Shown in pieces: positions 35,759 to 44,971 of a DNA stretch of 56,343 bases. Numbering within the stretch: position 1 is the first letter of the stretch; each line of letters opens with the position of its first letter. This DNA is from Olavius sp. associated proteobacterium Delta 1 (lineage in GTDB: Bacteria; Desulfobacterota; Desulfobacteria; Desulfobacterales; JAFDCJ01). The DNA lies in contig CACVKW010001255.1 in NCBI GenBank assembly GCA_902749685.1, positions 1-56,343 of the forward strand, written 5' to 3'. The notes below the pieces were generated by a model. The model searched no databases. It was given only the letters and a program-made list of their open reading frames with translations, and was not told where the DNA came from. The position numbers and the translations under genes are program-made.

Positions 35759-36442
35759 TTAATCCGCTCGGCCGTGTTCCTGCACCCAATCCCAGGCAGC
35801 CATCATATTATCCCGAAACGAGCCGTCAGGGATAAACTTTTTCTCAAAAAAAGCGGTGCCGATCGTATAACCCCAGGCTGCGGTGTCGCGAACTTCGGCA
35901 ATACGATCATAGGAGTCTATGCTGCCGGCTGATACAATCGGCAGCTGGGTGGCTGCAACGACTTCTTTTAAAAGGGCAGGCGCATCACCGGTGTACCGAT
36001 ATGTCAGCAAATCCATGCCGTCGACCCCTTTGACCTCCATCTCACGGGTATGCTGAACGATCTCCTCGACCGTGCCGTCCAGAATACTTGGATGGCTGTG
36101 GACATGGCCGGGGAACGGGTAGTACTTCACGGGTTTGTCTTTCAGGTACTCATTGATGGAATCGAAAAAGACGGTTCCCATCAGAATGTCAAAGCCGCAC
36201 TCCGCCGCCAGCTTGGCGCCGGCTAAACCTTCTTCCTCGGTCAGGCTGACCACCTCGAGATAAGTGGTCTTGCCGGCTGCATTCATGCTGTCGACAACTT
36301 TTTCCATTTCCTCCGGCCCAAGACCCACATCTTTAAAGCCCCAATGGGATACCGGGGTTTCCTTCATCTGGTTAAAAAGATCCAACGCATTTTCCACTGT
36401 TTTGTCATTGTAAGTCAGCATGACGATCAATTCCGGTTTCAT
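35759..36442 (-). CDS. TIM-barrel protein of unknown function
   Basis: 227 residues, a single (beta/alpha)8-type chain. Strand-end motifs: VMLTYNDKTVENALDLF at strand 1, FKDVGLG, TYLEVVSLTEEEGLAGAKLA, FDILMGTVFFDS, GHVHSHPSILDGTVEEI and, at the phosphate-binding end, PIVSAGSIDSYDRIAEV, as in HisA/NanE-like barrels. It is the last gene of the cluster that starts with the iron/2-aminoethylphosphonate-type importer (SBP, ATPase, permease on the same strand, 136 bases away), so it likely acts on the imported compound or a derivative. GAAAGG precedes the ATG. I cannot name the reaction. Confidence 0.65.
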   Translation of the reverse strand: MKPELIVMLTYNDKTVENALDLFNQMKETPVSHWGFKDVGLGPEEMEKVVDSMNAAGKTTYLEVVSLTEEEGLAGAKLAAECGFDILMGTVFFDSINEYLKDKPVKYYPFPGHVHSHPSILDGTVEEIVQHTREMEVKGVDGMDLLTYRYTGDAPALLKEVVAATQLPIVSAGSIDSYDRIAEVRDTAAWGYTIGTAFFEKKFIPDGSFRDNMMAAWDWVQEHGRAD

Positions 36443-36578
36443 AATTTTTTACCTTTCATATCTGATTATTCCATCATTCCATGTGGCCTCCAAACGTGGA
36501 TGGCCACAAGAGACACTATATTTCCAACAATTTGTAGAATTTCCGAGACCCATCATAATTTCGATCCCATCCCCCAGC

Positions 36579-38270
36579 TTACCCGATCAGCGACATATTC
36601 CGGAAACCAATTAGACGCATCAGCCCCTGGAGCATAGTCAGAATCGCGATAACGCTGAGCATGATCAGAGTGGCAAAAGCGGCGGCGGCGGACATATCGC
36701 CATAATCTTCCAGTTGCACAACCACCACCGAGGCGACAGTGGATGCAGGAGAAAACAAAAAAATAACGGCCGACAATGTGACCATGGCCTGCATGAAGAA
36801 AAACACGCTCGACCGCACCAAGGACGGCCAAATTATCGAAAGCGTAACCTTACGCAACGTTCGGACCATGCTTCCACCCAGCATCGCCGAAGCCTCGTCG
36901 AAGACCGCGCTGACCTGTTTAAAACTCGTGATGGCGGTTAAAAATCCCTGGGCGTGAAAATGATACGAAGTGCAGATAGATAACAGTAGGAGACTTCCGT
37001 ATAGAAAGACCAGGGGGTTAGCCGGGTTGTTGAACACGAATATGTAGCCTAAACCCAGCACCATCCCGGGCACGGCTCCGGGCAGGATTGAGAAAAAATA
37101 AAGAATGCGGCTAAACCGGCCCGACATTTTATGAACAACATAAGCGGCCAGTGTTGTGACCGAAACTCCCAGTATGGCCGTCATCAGCGCCATCCATATG
37201 CTGTTGAGAAGGGGTTCAAAACCGTTCTGCAATTCAGGTTCGAGATAATTGCGCAGGGTGAGCTCCATGCTGTAGGGCCACAGCCGTACAAGACTGGCGT
37301 AAATGACAATCCCGATCACCGTAATAATCGCCGTACAAATCAGTCCCACACAAATCAACATTATGGTGTCGAATATGCGGCGGGGTTTCACCTGCAAAGG
37401 TACGAATTTTTCCGTGACCAGAGCCGGTTGCCGTTTGGTGATCCAGCGTTCCAGGCTGATGGCAATCGCCGTGGGAAAGAGCAGTACCATGCTCACCACT
37501 GCACCCAGATTGAAGTTGGCTTGGCCAACGACCTGAGTATAGATTTCCGTAGCCAGAACCTTGTAGTTGCCCCCAATGATGATCGCGTTGCCAAAATCGG
37601 TGATGGTAACCGCGAAAACAATGAAGGCCGCGGACATCAGACCATAGCGGCTGGCCGGTACGGTTACTGTCCGGAAAATGCGCCAACCGGAAGCCCCGAG
37701 CATTGTCGCCGATTCATATGTTCGCTGGTCGGCAAAGGCCAGTGATGCCCGTAGAATTAATACGGCATGTGGGAAAGCATAGAGGGTGTTGGAGAAAACG
37801 AGGCCCCAAAACCCATAGATGCTGAAACCGAGATTGAAGGCCATGTTGAGTAGCCCGTTGCGTCCGAGCAGGAACTGAAATCCCAAGGCATGGATCAGGG
37901 AGGGGGCAAAAAGAGGGGATAATGCAATCAAGATCCAGGTGTGCTTGAACGGAATGGCTGAGTGAACCATGGCATATGAAAACAGATACGCCAAGGACAA
38001 GGTTAATATCGTGGTCGTAATGGTCATGGCAAAGGTGTTGAAGACGATTCCGACCAAGCGCGGCTCGGAGAAAAATATTACGTAATTGTTCAAGCTCCAT
38101 CCTCCCTGGGGAGAAATAAAGCTCATCCTGAAAATAGTCCACAGAGGATAAGCAACGAACAGGACGAGTAATACCGAAATCAATACGCCGAAAACCAACA
38201 AGAGTTTTCGATCGTCTATCCGAGAGGTCAATAATATCGCAGGGTTTGATGCTTTCAACATGGATGTCAT
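36579..38270 (-). CDS. Double-domain ABC permease (iron(III)/2-aminoethylphosphonate type)
   Basis: 563 residues with two BPD_transp_1 modules in one chain, as in FbpB, ThiP and PhnV-like permeases. Coupling loops: ESATMLGASGWRIFRTVTVP in the first half and EASAMLGGSMVRTLRKVTLS in the second. About twelve hydrophobic segments. The ATG overlaps the ATPase stop codon by four bases, so the two are coupled. It works with the ATPase at 38267 and the binding protein at 39392. Confidence 0.87.
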   Translation of the reverse strand: MTSMLKASNPAILLTSRIDDRKLLLVFGVLISVLLVLFVAYPLWTIFRMSFISPQGGWSLNNYVIFFSEPRLVGIVFNTFAMTITTTILTLSLAYLFSYAMVHSAIPFKHTWILIALSPLFAPSLIHALGFQFLLGRNGLLNMAFNLGFSIYGFWGLVFSNTLYAFPHAVLILRASLAFADQRTYESATMLGASGWRIFRTVTVPASRYGLMSAAFIVFAVTITDFGNAIIIGGNYKVLATEIYTQVVGQANFNLGAVVSMVLLFPTAIAISLERWITKRQPALVTEKFVPLQVKPRRIFDTIMLICVGLICTAIITVIGIVIYASLVRLWPYSMELTLRNYLEPELQNGFEPLLNSIWMALMTAILGVSVTTLAAYVVHKMSGRFSRILYFFSILPGAVPGMVLGLGYIFVFNNPANPLVFLYGSLLLLSICTSYHFHAQGFLTAITSFKQVSAVFDEASAMLGGSMVRTLRKVTLSIIWPSLVRSSVFFFMQAMVTLSAVIFLFSPASTVASVVVVQLEDYGDMSAAAAFATLIMLSVIAILTMLQGLMRLIGFRNMSLIG

Positions 38271-39307
38271 TGGGAATCCATTATCGTTAATACTGCTTCG
38301 GGAGGAAAGTAGACCGTAATCTCCTCACCGGCCTGTAAACTCGAAGCTCCCATATATCTGAGTTCTGCCGCTATTGGCTGTCCGGCCACTTCCATTTCAA
38401 CCCGAGTCAGGTTGCCCAAAAAAGAAGTTTTGATCACCCGTCCTGTAAAACGGTTGGTGCCCGGTCGGGAGTCTTTCAGAATCTCTACTGCCTCCGGTCT
38501 TACATACACGGACGCGGTTTCTTGGTGCTGATCGCCCGCCCCGCAAAGACGGCGACCCGCCAGTGTTGGCAACTTTTGCCGGGGTGAGTCCAGGCGCAAC
38601 CTGTTCATTTTGCCCAGAAAATGGGCCACAAACATGTTGGTTGGACGGTAGTACAGGTCAGTAGATGTGCCTACCTGTTCTATTCGTCCCTGATTCATGA
38701 CAACGATCCGGTCCGCCATCTCCATCGCTTCCTCCTGGTCGTGTGTGACCATGACCGTTGTAATGCCGAATCTTTTCTGCAGGTCCCGTACTTCGCCGCG
38801 CAGTTCAGCGCGGACTTTGGCATCCAGCGCCGATAACGGTTCATCCAGTAAGAGCACCAGAGGATTGGGCGCCAGAGCCCGCGCGAGTGCCACACGCTGC
38901 TGTTGGCCGCCGGAGAGTTGGCTCGGGTACTTGTCTTTGTGACCCTCCAAATGCATCATGTCCAGCAACTCTTTTACCCGCTTTTGTTTAACGTCGTGCG
39001 TCCATCTGTGGCACTCGAGACCGTAAGAAACGTTTTGGGCCAATGTCATATTTGGGAACAAAGAATATGACTGAAACACCATACCGAAGTTGCGCAACCG
39101 CGCGGGTGTGAAAGCCAGGTCGTTTCCTTTCAACAAAATCTTGCCGGTATCGGGAATTTCCAGCCCTGCAATGACCCGCAAAAGGGTGGTTTTGCCGCAG
39201 CCGGAGGGTCCAAGAAAGAAGACCAGCTCTCCCTCCTTGACCTCTAAACTGATGCGGTCGACTGCGACGGTGTTATCGAAGCGCTTGGTAATGTTTTGAA
39301 GGGTCAT
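38267..39307 (-). CDS. ABC ATPase (FbpC/PotA-like; iron or 2-aminoethylphosphonate type)
   Basis: About 346 residues from the ATG at 39307; an upstream in-frame ATG at 39325 is possible, and neither has a strong Shine-Dalgarno. Walker A GPSGCGKTTLLRVIAG, Q-loop VFQSYSLFPNMTLAQNV, signature LSGGQQQRVALARAL, Walker B LLLDEPLSALDA and switch VTHDQEEAM are present. The C-terminal domain (residue 240 on, AVEILKDSR) is a TOBE-like regulatory part. It is downstream of the binding protein (84-base gap) and coupled to the permease. Confidence 0.9.
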   Translation of the reverse strand: MTLQNITKRFDNTVAVDRISLEVKEGELVFFLGPSGCGKTTLLRVIAGLEIPDTGKILLKGNDLAFTPARLRNFGMVFQSYSLFPNMTLAQNVSYGLECHRWTHDVKQKRVKELLDMMHLEGHKDKYPSQLSGGQQQRVALARALAPNPLVLLLDEPLSALDAKVRAELRGEVRDLQKRFGITTVMVTHDQEEAMEMADRIVVMNQGRIEQVGTSTDLYYRPTNMFVAHFLGKMNRLRLDSPRQKLPTLAGRRLCGAGDQHQETASVYVRPEAVEILKDSRPGTNRFTGRVIKTSFLGNLTRVEMEVAGQPIAAELRYMGASSLQAGEEITVYFPPEAVLTIMDSQ

Positions 39308-39391
39308 AAATGACATCATGCACAACCCTGTGATAACGGATCACCCCGGTGGAAACCCGAAGGTGTTCCACCGGCGCAGACAAACAGCAAA

Positions 39392-40438
39392 CTATCTAAT
39401 TTCGCGTTTGTCGTATATTTCCAGCTTCCATTTGACCGTAATCGTTTTTTTATCGCGAGCTGACTTCTTGAGATCTACCGCGGCGAAAACCTTACTTACA
39501 TCGGTCGGCAAGTGGGCCTGCTGTGCCCGCTTTGAACGGCTAGTACCGGTGATGCAGTTCATAGCAGCCAGTTCATTGTAGAGATTGATAGCAGTGTCCG
39601 ACAGCAGCCAGTCGAGGAACCTCTTTGCATCCGCTTTGTTTTTGGAGGATTTCATCAATGCCGTCACCTCCAGTTCATATCCCGCACCTTCGCTGGGGAT
39701 AACCAATTCGATGGGCACGTCCACGCCGGCTTCGATGAACTTGTCAATGATCTTCACCGCAGCGAAGGCATAGGTGATCCCGATTGCGAACTCTCTGTCC
39801 CGCGCCAGCTTGCAGGGTTTGGAACCGGATGAAGTGTATTGAGCAATATTTTTATCCAGGCCCTTTAAATACTGCCAGGCTTTTTCTTGCCCCATGGTTT
39901 GCACGAACGCGGCAACCTGCAAATACCCCGTACCGGAGTCCAGTGGGTTTGGCATTACCACGTGCCCTTTATAAACCGGATCAGTCAAGTCCTGCCAACT
40001 GGCAGGCATCGGCAAACTACTTGCTTTGAGTAAGTCGGTATTGATGCATAGGGCCGCAAAATATCCGGTGGTGGGAAACCAATTGCCGCTTGGGTCCAGG
40101 AATTTGGAGCCAATTTTTTCGATCCCCTTTGGCTGATAAGATTCTATCATGGGCACAATGTCGGGTCGTTCCATTTCAGAGATCGTCCACCCCCAGATAA
40201 TATCATGATGGGGGTTTTGGGATTCGGCTCGGATTTTGGCACCTAGCTTCCCTGCCGATACACGGTAAATGTTGACTTTCACATCGGGCACTTCCTTTTG
40301 AAATGTATCCACGTAAACTTTGACATCGTCGGTATCCAACGCGGTATATACCGTGATCTCCCCGGCTAGCGCCACCGCTGTCCAGGCTAATAGGACACCC
40401 ATGGTAATGCTGAGCATACAACATACACACTTTTTCAT
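39392..40438 (-). CDS. Periplasmic binding protein, iron/2-aminoethylphosphonate type
   Basis: 348 residues with a cysteine-bearing signal segment (MKKCVCCMLSITMGVLLAWT, cleavage near ALAGE). The mature start ITVYTALDTDDVKVYVDTFQ, the WFPTTGYFAALCIN segment and VIPSEGAGYELEVTALMKSS are typical of the group annotated as iron(III)- or 2-aminoethylphosphonate-binding proteins. The tyrosine cluster of true ferric-binding proteins is not evident in the usual form (YELEVTA instead), which favours an organophosphonate or similar organic anion. AGGGAGGGC precedes the ATG. A GntR/UTRA regulator is encoded 474 bases upstream on the same strand and may control it. Confidence 0.83.
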   Translation of the reverse strand: MKKCVCCMLSITMGVLLAWTAVALAGEITVYTALDTDDVKVYVDTFQKEVPDVKVNIYRVSAGKLGAKIRAESQNPHHDIIWGWTISEMERPDIVPMIESYQPKGIEKIGSKFLDPSGNWFPTTGYFAALCINTDLLKASSLPMPASWQDLTDPVYKGHVVMPNPLDSGTGYLQVAAFVQTMGQEKAWQYLKGLDKNIAQYTSSGSKPCKLARDREFAIGITYAFAAVKIIDKFIEAGVDVPIELVIPSEGAGYELEVTALMKSSKNKADAKRFLDWLLSDTAINLYNELAAMNCITGTSRSKRAQQAHLPTDVSKVFAAVDLKKSARDKKTITVKWKLEIYDKREIR

Positions 40439-40911
40439 GTCTTAGCCCTCCTTTTTCGTCATGCAGTTTGCTTTCTTTGTGTTTCACCTCATTTTCGTTC
40501 ATTTCAACCATTGATACGAAATATGATGTTGTCAAAACCTAACCCGGACAAGCCGGAACAAATTGCCCCAAAGGCACCAAGACACAAAGGAAAATTTTTG
40601 GTTAATATTCATCTTTGCGTCTTTGTGTCTTGGTGGCGAAAATATTTATTCATAATATGCAAAGAAATCGCTACTAAGACTCTAGGCTTTTTCCCATACT
40701 ACGCTCGGAAAAAGGGGCCCCTTCGGGGCAGCAATGCCGCAGTTTGTAGGTTTCAGGTGTCAGGTTTCGGGTGTCAGGGAACCGACGTGCTAAATCCTGA
40801 CACCTGAACACTGACACCTGAAACCTTCAGTAACTTACAACATGTTGTCAGGTAAAGGCCGATAAGGGCCTAAGGCACTATCTAAACTCAAAATGACTTA
40901 ATATCAGCATA
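40439..40911. repeat. Spacer with two perfect 15-base inverted repeats
   Basis: No gene is seen. (a) CACCAAGACACAAAG at 40575-40589 and its exact reverse complement at 40621-40635. (b) GGTTTCAGGTGTCAG at 40749-40763 and its exact reverse complement at 40811-40825, with a second inner stem. Both would form long hairpins. R4 repeat at 40538-40557. The gap separates the regulator gene from the transport operon, so the operon probably has its own promoter near 40470-40520. Confidence 0.65.
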
Positions 40912-41652
40912 TTATAAGCTCCTTTTCCGTCTCCGATAGACAGTGAAAGTGAACCGGTCGGCAACAAAATATTCCTCTGAGTAAAGTATGGGTATATTGC
41001 CGGTGTTTGTATCGGTTTGTTTTAGGAGCATCAGAAGGGTTCCCGGCTTAACGTCGAGGCCACGGGCAATGGACTTCGGCGCTTTAGTCGACTGGATTTG
41101 CAGCATGCTGTTGGTCAACTCAATGCCCAATTTCTCTTCCATGTAAATGTAAAGGGAGCCACCTTTAAATGCTTGGGAAAATTTTTCCGGTACAACGCTT
41201 GACGGTAAGAAATCAATTGTGTAGGCAACCGGGACGCTGTCTGCCGTGCGGATGCGGCTAAGAGAAATAACCGACTCACCGGGTTTTAAATTCAGCTTTT
41301 CAGCGAGTTCGGGATCGGCTTTGATATTTTCGGCCTTAGTATCCTTGGATCCCGGTGTCATTCCCTGGCCCAGTATCATCTCCGAAACTGATTCATTGAT
41401 GTCCAGGGTGCTGCGGATCGGGTTCGTGGCATCACAAATGAGGGTGCCGATGCCTTGCCTGCGTCTTACCACACCTTCTTCCTCGAGTACGCGCATGGCT
41501 TCGCGCAAGGTTCCCCTGCTGATCCCAAGCCGGTTTACAAAGTGGCTTTCCGGTGGCAGCAATTCGCCGACTGCTAAATCATTTTCGTGAATATAATTTA
41601 GAATTTCATCTTTTGCGAGAACATATAGCTGGGGTGATTTGACCCTTTTCAT
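40912..41652 (-). CDS. GntR-family (HutC/UTRA) transcriptional regulator
   Basis: 246 residues, the usual size. An N-terminal winged helix has GELLPPESHFVNRLGISRGT followed by LREAMRVLEEEGVVRRRQG. A C-terminal UTRA ligand-binding domain (about 95-240) contains ISLSRIRTADSVPVAYTIDF and PILYSEEYFVADRFTFTVYR. UTRA regulators of this branch (HutC, PhnF, NagR) sense small metabolites. A palindromic operator candidate lies about 65 bases before its start at 41715-41730, so autorepression is likely. The neighbours are the phosphonate/iron-type importer on its downstream side and the polyol-dehydrogenase-like gene divergently. Confidence 0.87.
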   Translation of the reverse strand: MKRVKSPQLYVLAKDEILNYIHENDLAVGELLPPESHFVNRLGISRGTLREAMRVLEEEGVVRRRQGIGTLICDATNPIRSTLDINESVSEMILGQGMTPGSKDTKAENIKADPELAEKLNLKPGESVISLSRIRTADSVPVAYTIDFLPSSVVPEKFSQAFKGGSLYIYMEEKLGIELTNSMLQIQSTKAPKSIARGLDVKPGTLLMLLKQTDTNTGNIPILYSEEYFVADRFTFTVYRRRKRSL

Positions 41653-41714
41653 TGCGGGTTCCTGCCAGTTTTATGCTGTGAAACTTCGTGAAGGAACAAA
41701 AACAGCTTGACATC

Positions 41715-41730
41715 AAACATCTAGACGTTT
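41715..41730. promoter_or_regulatory. Palindromic operator candidate for the GntR/UTRA regulator
   Basis: AAACATCTAGACGTTT is a 16-base near-perfect palindrome (one mismatched pair). Its core TCTAGA with G/C flanks resembles the TGGTCTAGACCA-type operators known for HutC/UTRA repressors. On the minus strand it lies immediately downstream of TTGACA (41761-41756) and TATAGG (41738-41733, 17-base spacer), i.e. over the likely transcription start of the regulator gene. The divergent dehydrogenase-like gene could be controlled from the same site. Confidence 0.5.
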
Positions 41731-41786
41731 AACCTATATACATTAATTCTGCAGGTGTCAACAAAAATTTTGCCACAAAATACACA

Positions 41787-41806
41787 ATCCCGCTTTCAGC
41801 GGGACT
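41787..41806. repeat. Small palindrome ATCCCGCTTTCAGCGGGACT
   Basis: A six-base stem, CCCGCT/AGCGGG, with a TTC loop. Related copies are at 7145-7163 and 43449-43467. It may be an mRNA hairpin or part of the wider repeat set; there is no T run after it. Confidence 0.5.
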
Positions 41807-41869
41807 AAGCGCCCAATGGTGTTGAATTAAATAAAATCTAATCAGGCACAAATAAGGGGGAATTGGACT

Positions 41870-43342
41870 GTGATAAAGCTAAAATATGATCCTTCCAACA
41901 TGACGCAGCTAAAATTGTTGATAAAATCAGAATCAAAAGGTGAGACCTTTGAGGAGATTGCCCTGCAAAAAAATGCTGTCGGTAAACATTTGATTGAACA
42001 ACTTCCCTTAATCATGGATGAAATTTCTCCTGACAGGGTTACTAGCGCGTTGATCGTGACCGATGAAACGCCGATCAAAAAGGGATCGGCAGTATTAAAG
42101 GATGCCATCGCAAAAAATTTTCAAGACAATGGTATTCAAACGCAGCTCCTTACCCTATCCGCCGACAGTACCAATCTTCTGCATGCGGATATGCAGGCGG
42201 TAGCAAAAGTTCAATCAATGATAACTAAAGGTTGGGGAATTATCGGTATCGGTGGGGGAACGATTACAGACATCTGTAAATATGCAGCGTTCTTATCGCA
42301 AAATGAAAATCCGGATCTGGGCGCAATTCCCCTGATAATCTGCCAATCGGCAACATCCGGCAGTGCCTTTGGTGCCAACCAGGCTGTCATTTTCAAAGAC
42401 GGCGTCAAACGAACGATGAATGCCAGGTACCCAAGCGTTATTGTAGCTGATTTGGATGTTATCGGAAGTGCTCCCCGAAATCTTAATATTGCCGGCTTCG
42501 GTGACATGTCCGGCATACTCATTTCGTCGGTTGATTGGTACGTCAGCCATTTGCTCGGAATGTCGGACGGTTACAGTGAATTGGTGGTCGACATTATGCA
42601 GGATTCCGGTCGGGCGCTTTTGGAAGTCGATCGCCAGGTTGCGGGTATGGCGCCTGAAGGAGTTGAAGTTTTAGCAAAGATATTGGTAATCATGGGTATT
42701 GTTTCATCCATGGGTTTCGGTTCGGCTCCGATATCCGGGTTCGATCATATGATATCCCATGCCCTTGATTTTGAAGGATTGGTAACCGGTCGCAAACTGT
42801 CACTGCATGGCGCTCAGGTCGGACTCGGTGCGACGTATGCCTCGGTGGCCTACAATTACTTTCTGCAGGAATTCTCACCGGATAAGATCGATCTAAACCG
42901 GTGTTATCCCGCTGAGCAAGAAGCCTATCAAGAGGTGCAGGGGCAGCTGAACCTGTTGAATCCTGACGCTAAATCAATGGATGAGATATGGACCCATTAC
43001 CATGAGAAGCTGATTTTGTGGGAAAAAAATAGATCCCTTTTCGAAAAATTTTTAAATGATTGGGATCGACCGGGAGGCCCCAGTGAACAAATTGCCGGCA
43101 AACTGATACCAGCCGAACAACTGATTGAATCCCTGTATGTATCAGGAAATCCAACTTTGCCGGAAGATCTGACACCACCGATTTCGCCGGAAAAAATGAG
43201 ATTTGCTTTTCTGAGCGCCAGGTTTATGCGGAACCGATTTATCCTAGCAGACATTATGGGTTTGACCGGTATGATGAACGACAATTTCTGGCAGAGGGTG
43301 GATGCGGAGGTCAGGCGAATTACCGCCACCCAACGATCCTAG
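41870..43342 (+). CDS. Glycerol-1-phosphate dehydrogenase-like, iron-containing alcohol dehydrogenase family
   Basis: 490 residues. NAD(P)-binding glycine motif GIGGGTITDICKYAA, then the metal ligands of the family: Asp212 in GFGDMSG, His293 in GFDHMISH (or His297) and His313 in LHGAQVGLG. This layout fits the AraM/EgsA glycerol-1-phosphate dehydrogenase group. The chain is about 90-100 residues longer than typical members, through a C-terminal helical extension after about 330 (EEIW-like helices, PGGPSEQIAGKLIPAEQLIE). It starts with GTG behind AAGGGGG. It is divergent from the GntR regulator. The substrate could be a sugar or polyol phosphate or a similar ketone; G1P itself is only one possibility. 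Confidence 0.72.
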   Translation: MIKLKYDPSNMTQLKLLIKSESKGETFEEIALQKNAVGKHLIEQLPLIMDEISPDRVTSALIVTDETPIKKGSAVLKDAIAKNFQDNGIQTQLLTLSADSTNLLHADMQAVAKVQSMITKGWGIIGIGGGTITDICKYAAFLSQNENPDLGAIPLIICQSATSGSAFGANQAVIFKDGVKRTMNARYPSVIVADLDVIGSAPRNLNIAGFGDMSGILISSVDWYVSHLLGMSDGYSELVVDIMQDSGRALLEVDRQVAGMAPEGVEVLAKILVIMGIVSSMGFGSAPISGFDHMISHALDFEGLVTGRKLSLHGAQVGLGATYASVAYNYFLQEFSPDKIDLNRCYPAEQEAYQEVQGQLNLLNPDAKSMDEIWTHYHEKLILWEKNRSLFEKFLNDWDRPGGPSEQIAGKLIPAEQLIESLYVSGNPTLPEDLTPPISPEKMRFAFLSARFMRNRFILADIMGLTGMMNDNFWQRVDAEVRRITATQRS

Positions 43343-43716
43343 GCTGAATTGACCCTAACATTGCATAAATTTGTTTTACTCTTCATGAGGGGTAGAAGTA
43401 AGAAAGTTGCTTTTACGGGGACGATGCTGGATGCTTGTCGGAGCGGAGATCCCGTTTCAGCGGGGATACTTGATGCTGGATAATCAGTAATGCACCGACA
43501 GTGGGATTCTGAAACATCCAGCAACCAGTATCCAGGATCAAGCAATAGTTCTTTTAGTTTTCGTTTGACATTTTTACTGAAAGTTGTTTTGGTAAAATTG
43601 CTTTTTGTCAATTGGGGCTCGGCCGCTCATTTTCAAGGCGGCCGCCTTCCAAAAGCAAATGATTGGTATTCATAATGATCGTTAAATCATTAACCCCAAA
43701 AAGGAGGGCCGCAACC
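43343..43716. repeat. Spacer with a palindromic ATCCAG/CTGGAT repeat
   Basis: No gene is seen in this 374-base gap. From about 43425 to 43545 the sequence alternates GATGCTGGAT and ATCCAGCAACCAGTATCCAG, so its ends can pair. It closely matches window bases 1-95. A degenerate copy of the CCCGTTTCAGCGGG palindrome is embedded at 43449-43467. AAGGAGGGCC at about 43701 is the Shine-Dalgarno of the next gene. Confidence 0.6.
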
Positions 43717-44787
43717 ATGAAAAAGATATTTGTAACGTCACTGATCTTAGCCACAATGCTGGTTTTTAGTTTCGGTAATCTGTATGCCGCCGAAGAGTTA
43801 TCCTTGCTCACCTGGTCGGGCTATGCGCCCCAGGTTCTGGTCGAAAAATTTCAAAAAGAGACCGGCATAACTGTTAAAGTTACCAAATCCAACAATGAGG
43901 AAATGATTGCCAAGCTGCGGGCCACCCGCGGTGCCGGATTCGATCTGGCCCAGCCCAGCCAGGACCGCATTGCCGCCGTGCAGGCCAAGTACAATATTTA
44001 CCAGCCCATCGATATGTCCAGGGTGAAAACCGAACAGATTATTGAACCCATGCTGGAAGCGGTCAAACTCAACACCATGGTCAACGGCCAGCCGCACGCG
44101 GTGCCGTTCTGCTGGGGTACATCCGGACTGGTGATCAATAAAAAATTTGCTCCCAATGCCGGTGACTACTCCGATATCTTGAATGCCATGTACAAAGGCA
44201 GAATCAGCTATCGCCTTAAAAGACCGACCTTGATCGCACTGGCTTTTGCCATGGGGGAAAATCCGTTTGCCAAGTATAGCGATCCCATGGCTTACAAGGC
44301 CTTGATGGAAAAAGTCGGACAGGCCATGATTGACGGCAAGGATTTCGTGAAAAATTATTGGACCAATGGCGATAACCTGCTGCAGTCGATGCGGTCCGGC
44401 GAAGTGCATATTGCCATGGCATGGGACCAGGGTGGCTGGAAAATGAACGTTGAAAATCCGAACATTGACTTTGTTGCGCCAAGAAGCGGCGCTTTAGGAT
44501 GGATAGATACCTTTGCAATTCCAGCCAAGGCCAAAAATGTGGAGGCCGCGTATAAATGGATCAATTTCATGCTGCGGCCGGAAAATGCGGCGGTTTTTAC
44601 CAATGCCGAAAAATATGGAACTGCTTCCGCGGGGGCCGTACAATTATTGGATGCTTCTGTTAAAGCCAATTTCGAGCGCTGTTTTCCATTGCGGGCCATT
44701 GCCAACATCAAATGGTATCCACCGGTACCGGCCAAGCTGGAAGAAATTGAAGGCCGAATCCTCGACAAGGTCAAGGCTGCGAAGTAG
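43717..44787 (+). CDS. potD: Spermidine/putrescine-type periplasmic binding protein (PotD-like)
   Basis: 356 residues with a signal segment (MKKIFVTSLILATMLVFSFG, cleavage near LYAAEE). The mature start ELSLLTWSGYAPQVLVEKFQ, the NNEEMIAKLRATRGAGFDLA segment and AVPFCWGTSGLVIN are typical of PotD/PotF-like proteins, which bind polyamines or related amines. I chose the ATG at 43717 for its AAGGAGGG; the frame is open for 18 further codons upstream. The ATPase and two permeases follow. A hairpin after its stop (44856-44890) would allow more binding protein than transporter to be made. Confidence 0.85.
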   Translation: MKKIFVTSLILATMLVFSFGNLYAAEELSLLTWSGYAPQVLVEKFQKETGITVKVTKSNNEEMIAKLRATRGAGFDLAQPSQDRIAAVQAKYNIYQPIDMSRVKTEQIIEPMLEAVKLNTMVNGQPHAVPFCWGTSGLVINKKFAPNAGDYSDILNAMYKGRISYRLKRPTLIALAFAMGENPFAKYSDPMAYKALMEKVGQAMIDGKDFVKNYWTNGDNLLQSMRSGEVHIAMAWDQGGWKMNVENPNIDFVAPRSGALGWIDTFAIPAKAKNVEAAYKWINFMLRPENAAVFTNAEKYGTASAGAVQLLDASVKANFERCFPLRAIANIKWYPPVPAKLEEIEGRILDKVKAAK

Positions 44788-44855
44788 AAATTGGTTTGAA
44801 CCGCTATCGTTAGTGCCCATCCGGCTATAATAAACGGCACTAAATTGTGTTATTT

Positions 44856-44890
44856 GAAGGGGGCCTTCAATTTCTATGAAAGCCCCCTTC
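44856..44890 (+). terminator. Stem-loop between binding-protein and ATPase genes
   Basis: GAAGGGGGC (44856-44864) pairs exactly with GCCCCCTTC (44882-44890) across a 17-base loop. There is no T run, so it is more likely an attenuator or mRNA-stabilising hairpin than a full terminator, as is common after binding-protein genes. Confidence 0.5.
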
Positions 44891-44971
44891 TCTCCAAATT
44901 GGATTCTGTTTTTCACTTTTATAATAAAATTTTATTGCTTCAACTAAAAAAACTTCGTTAGAAAGTTTTTT

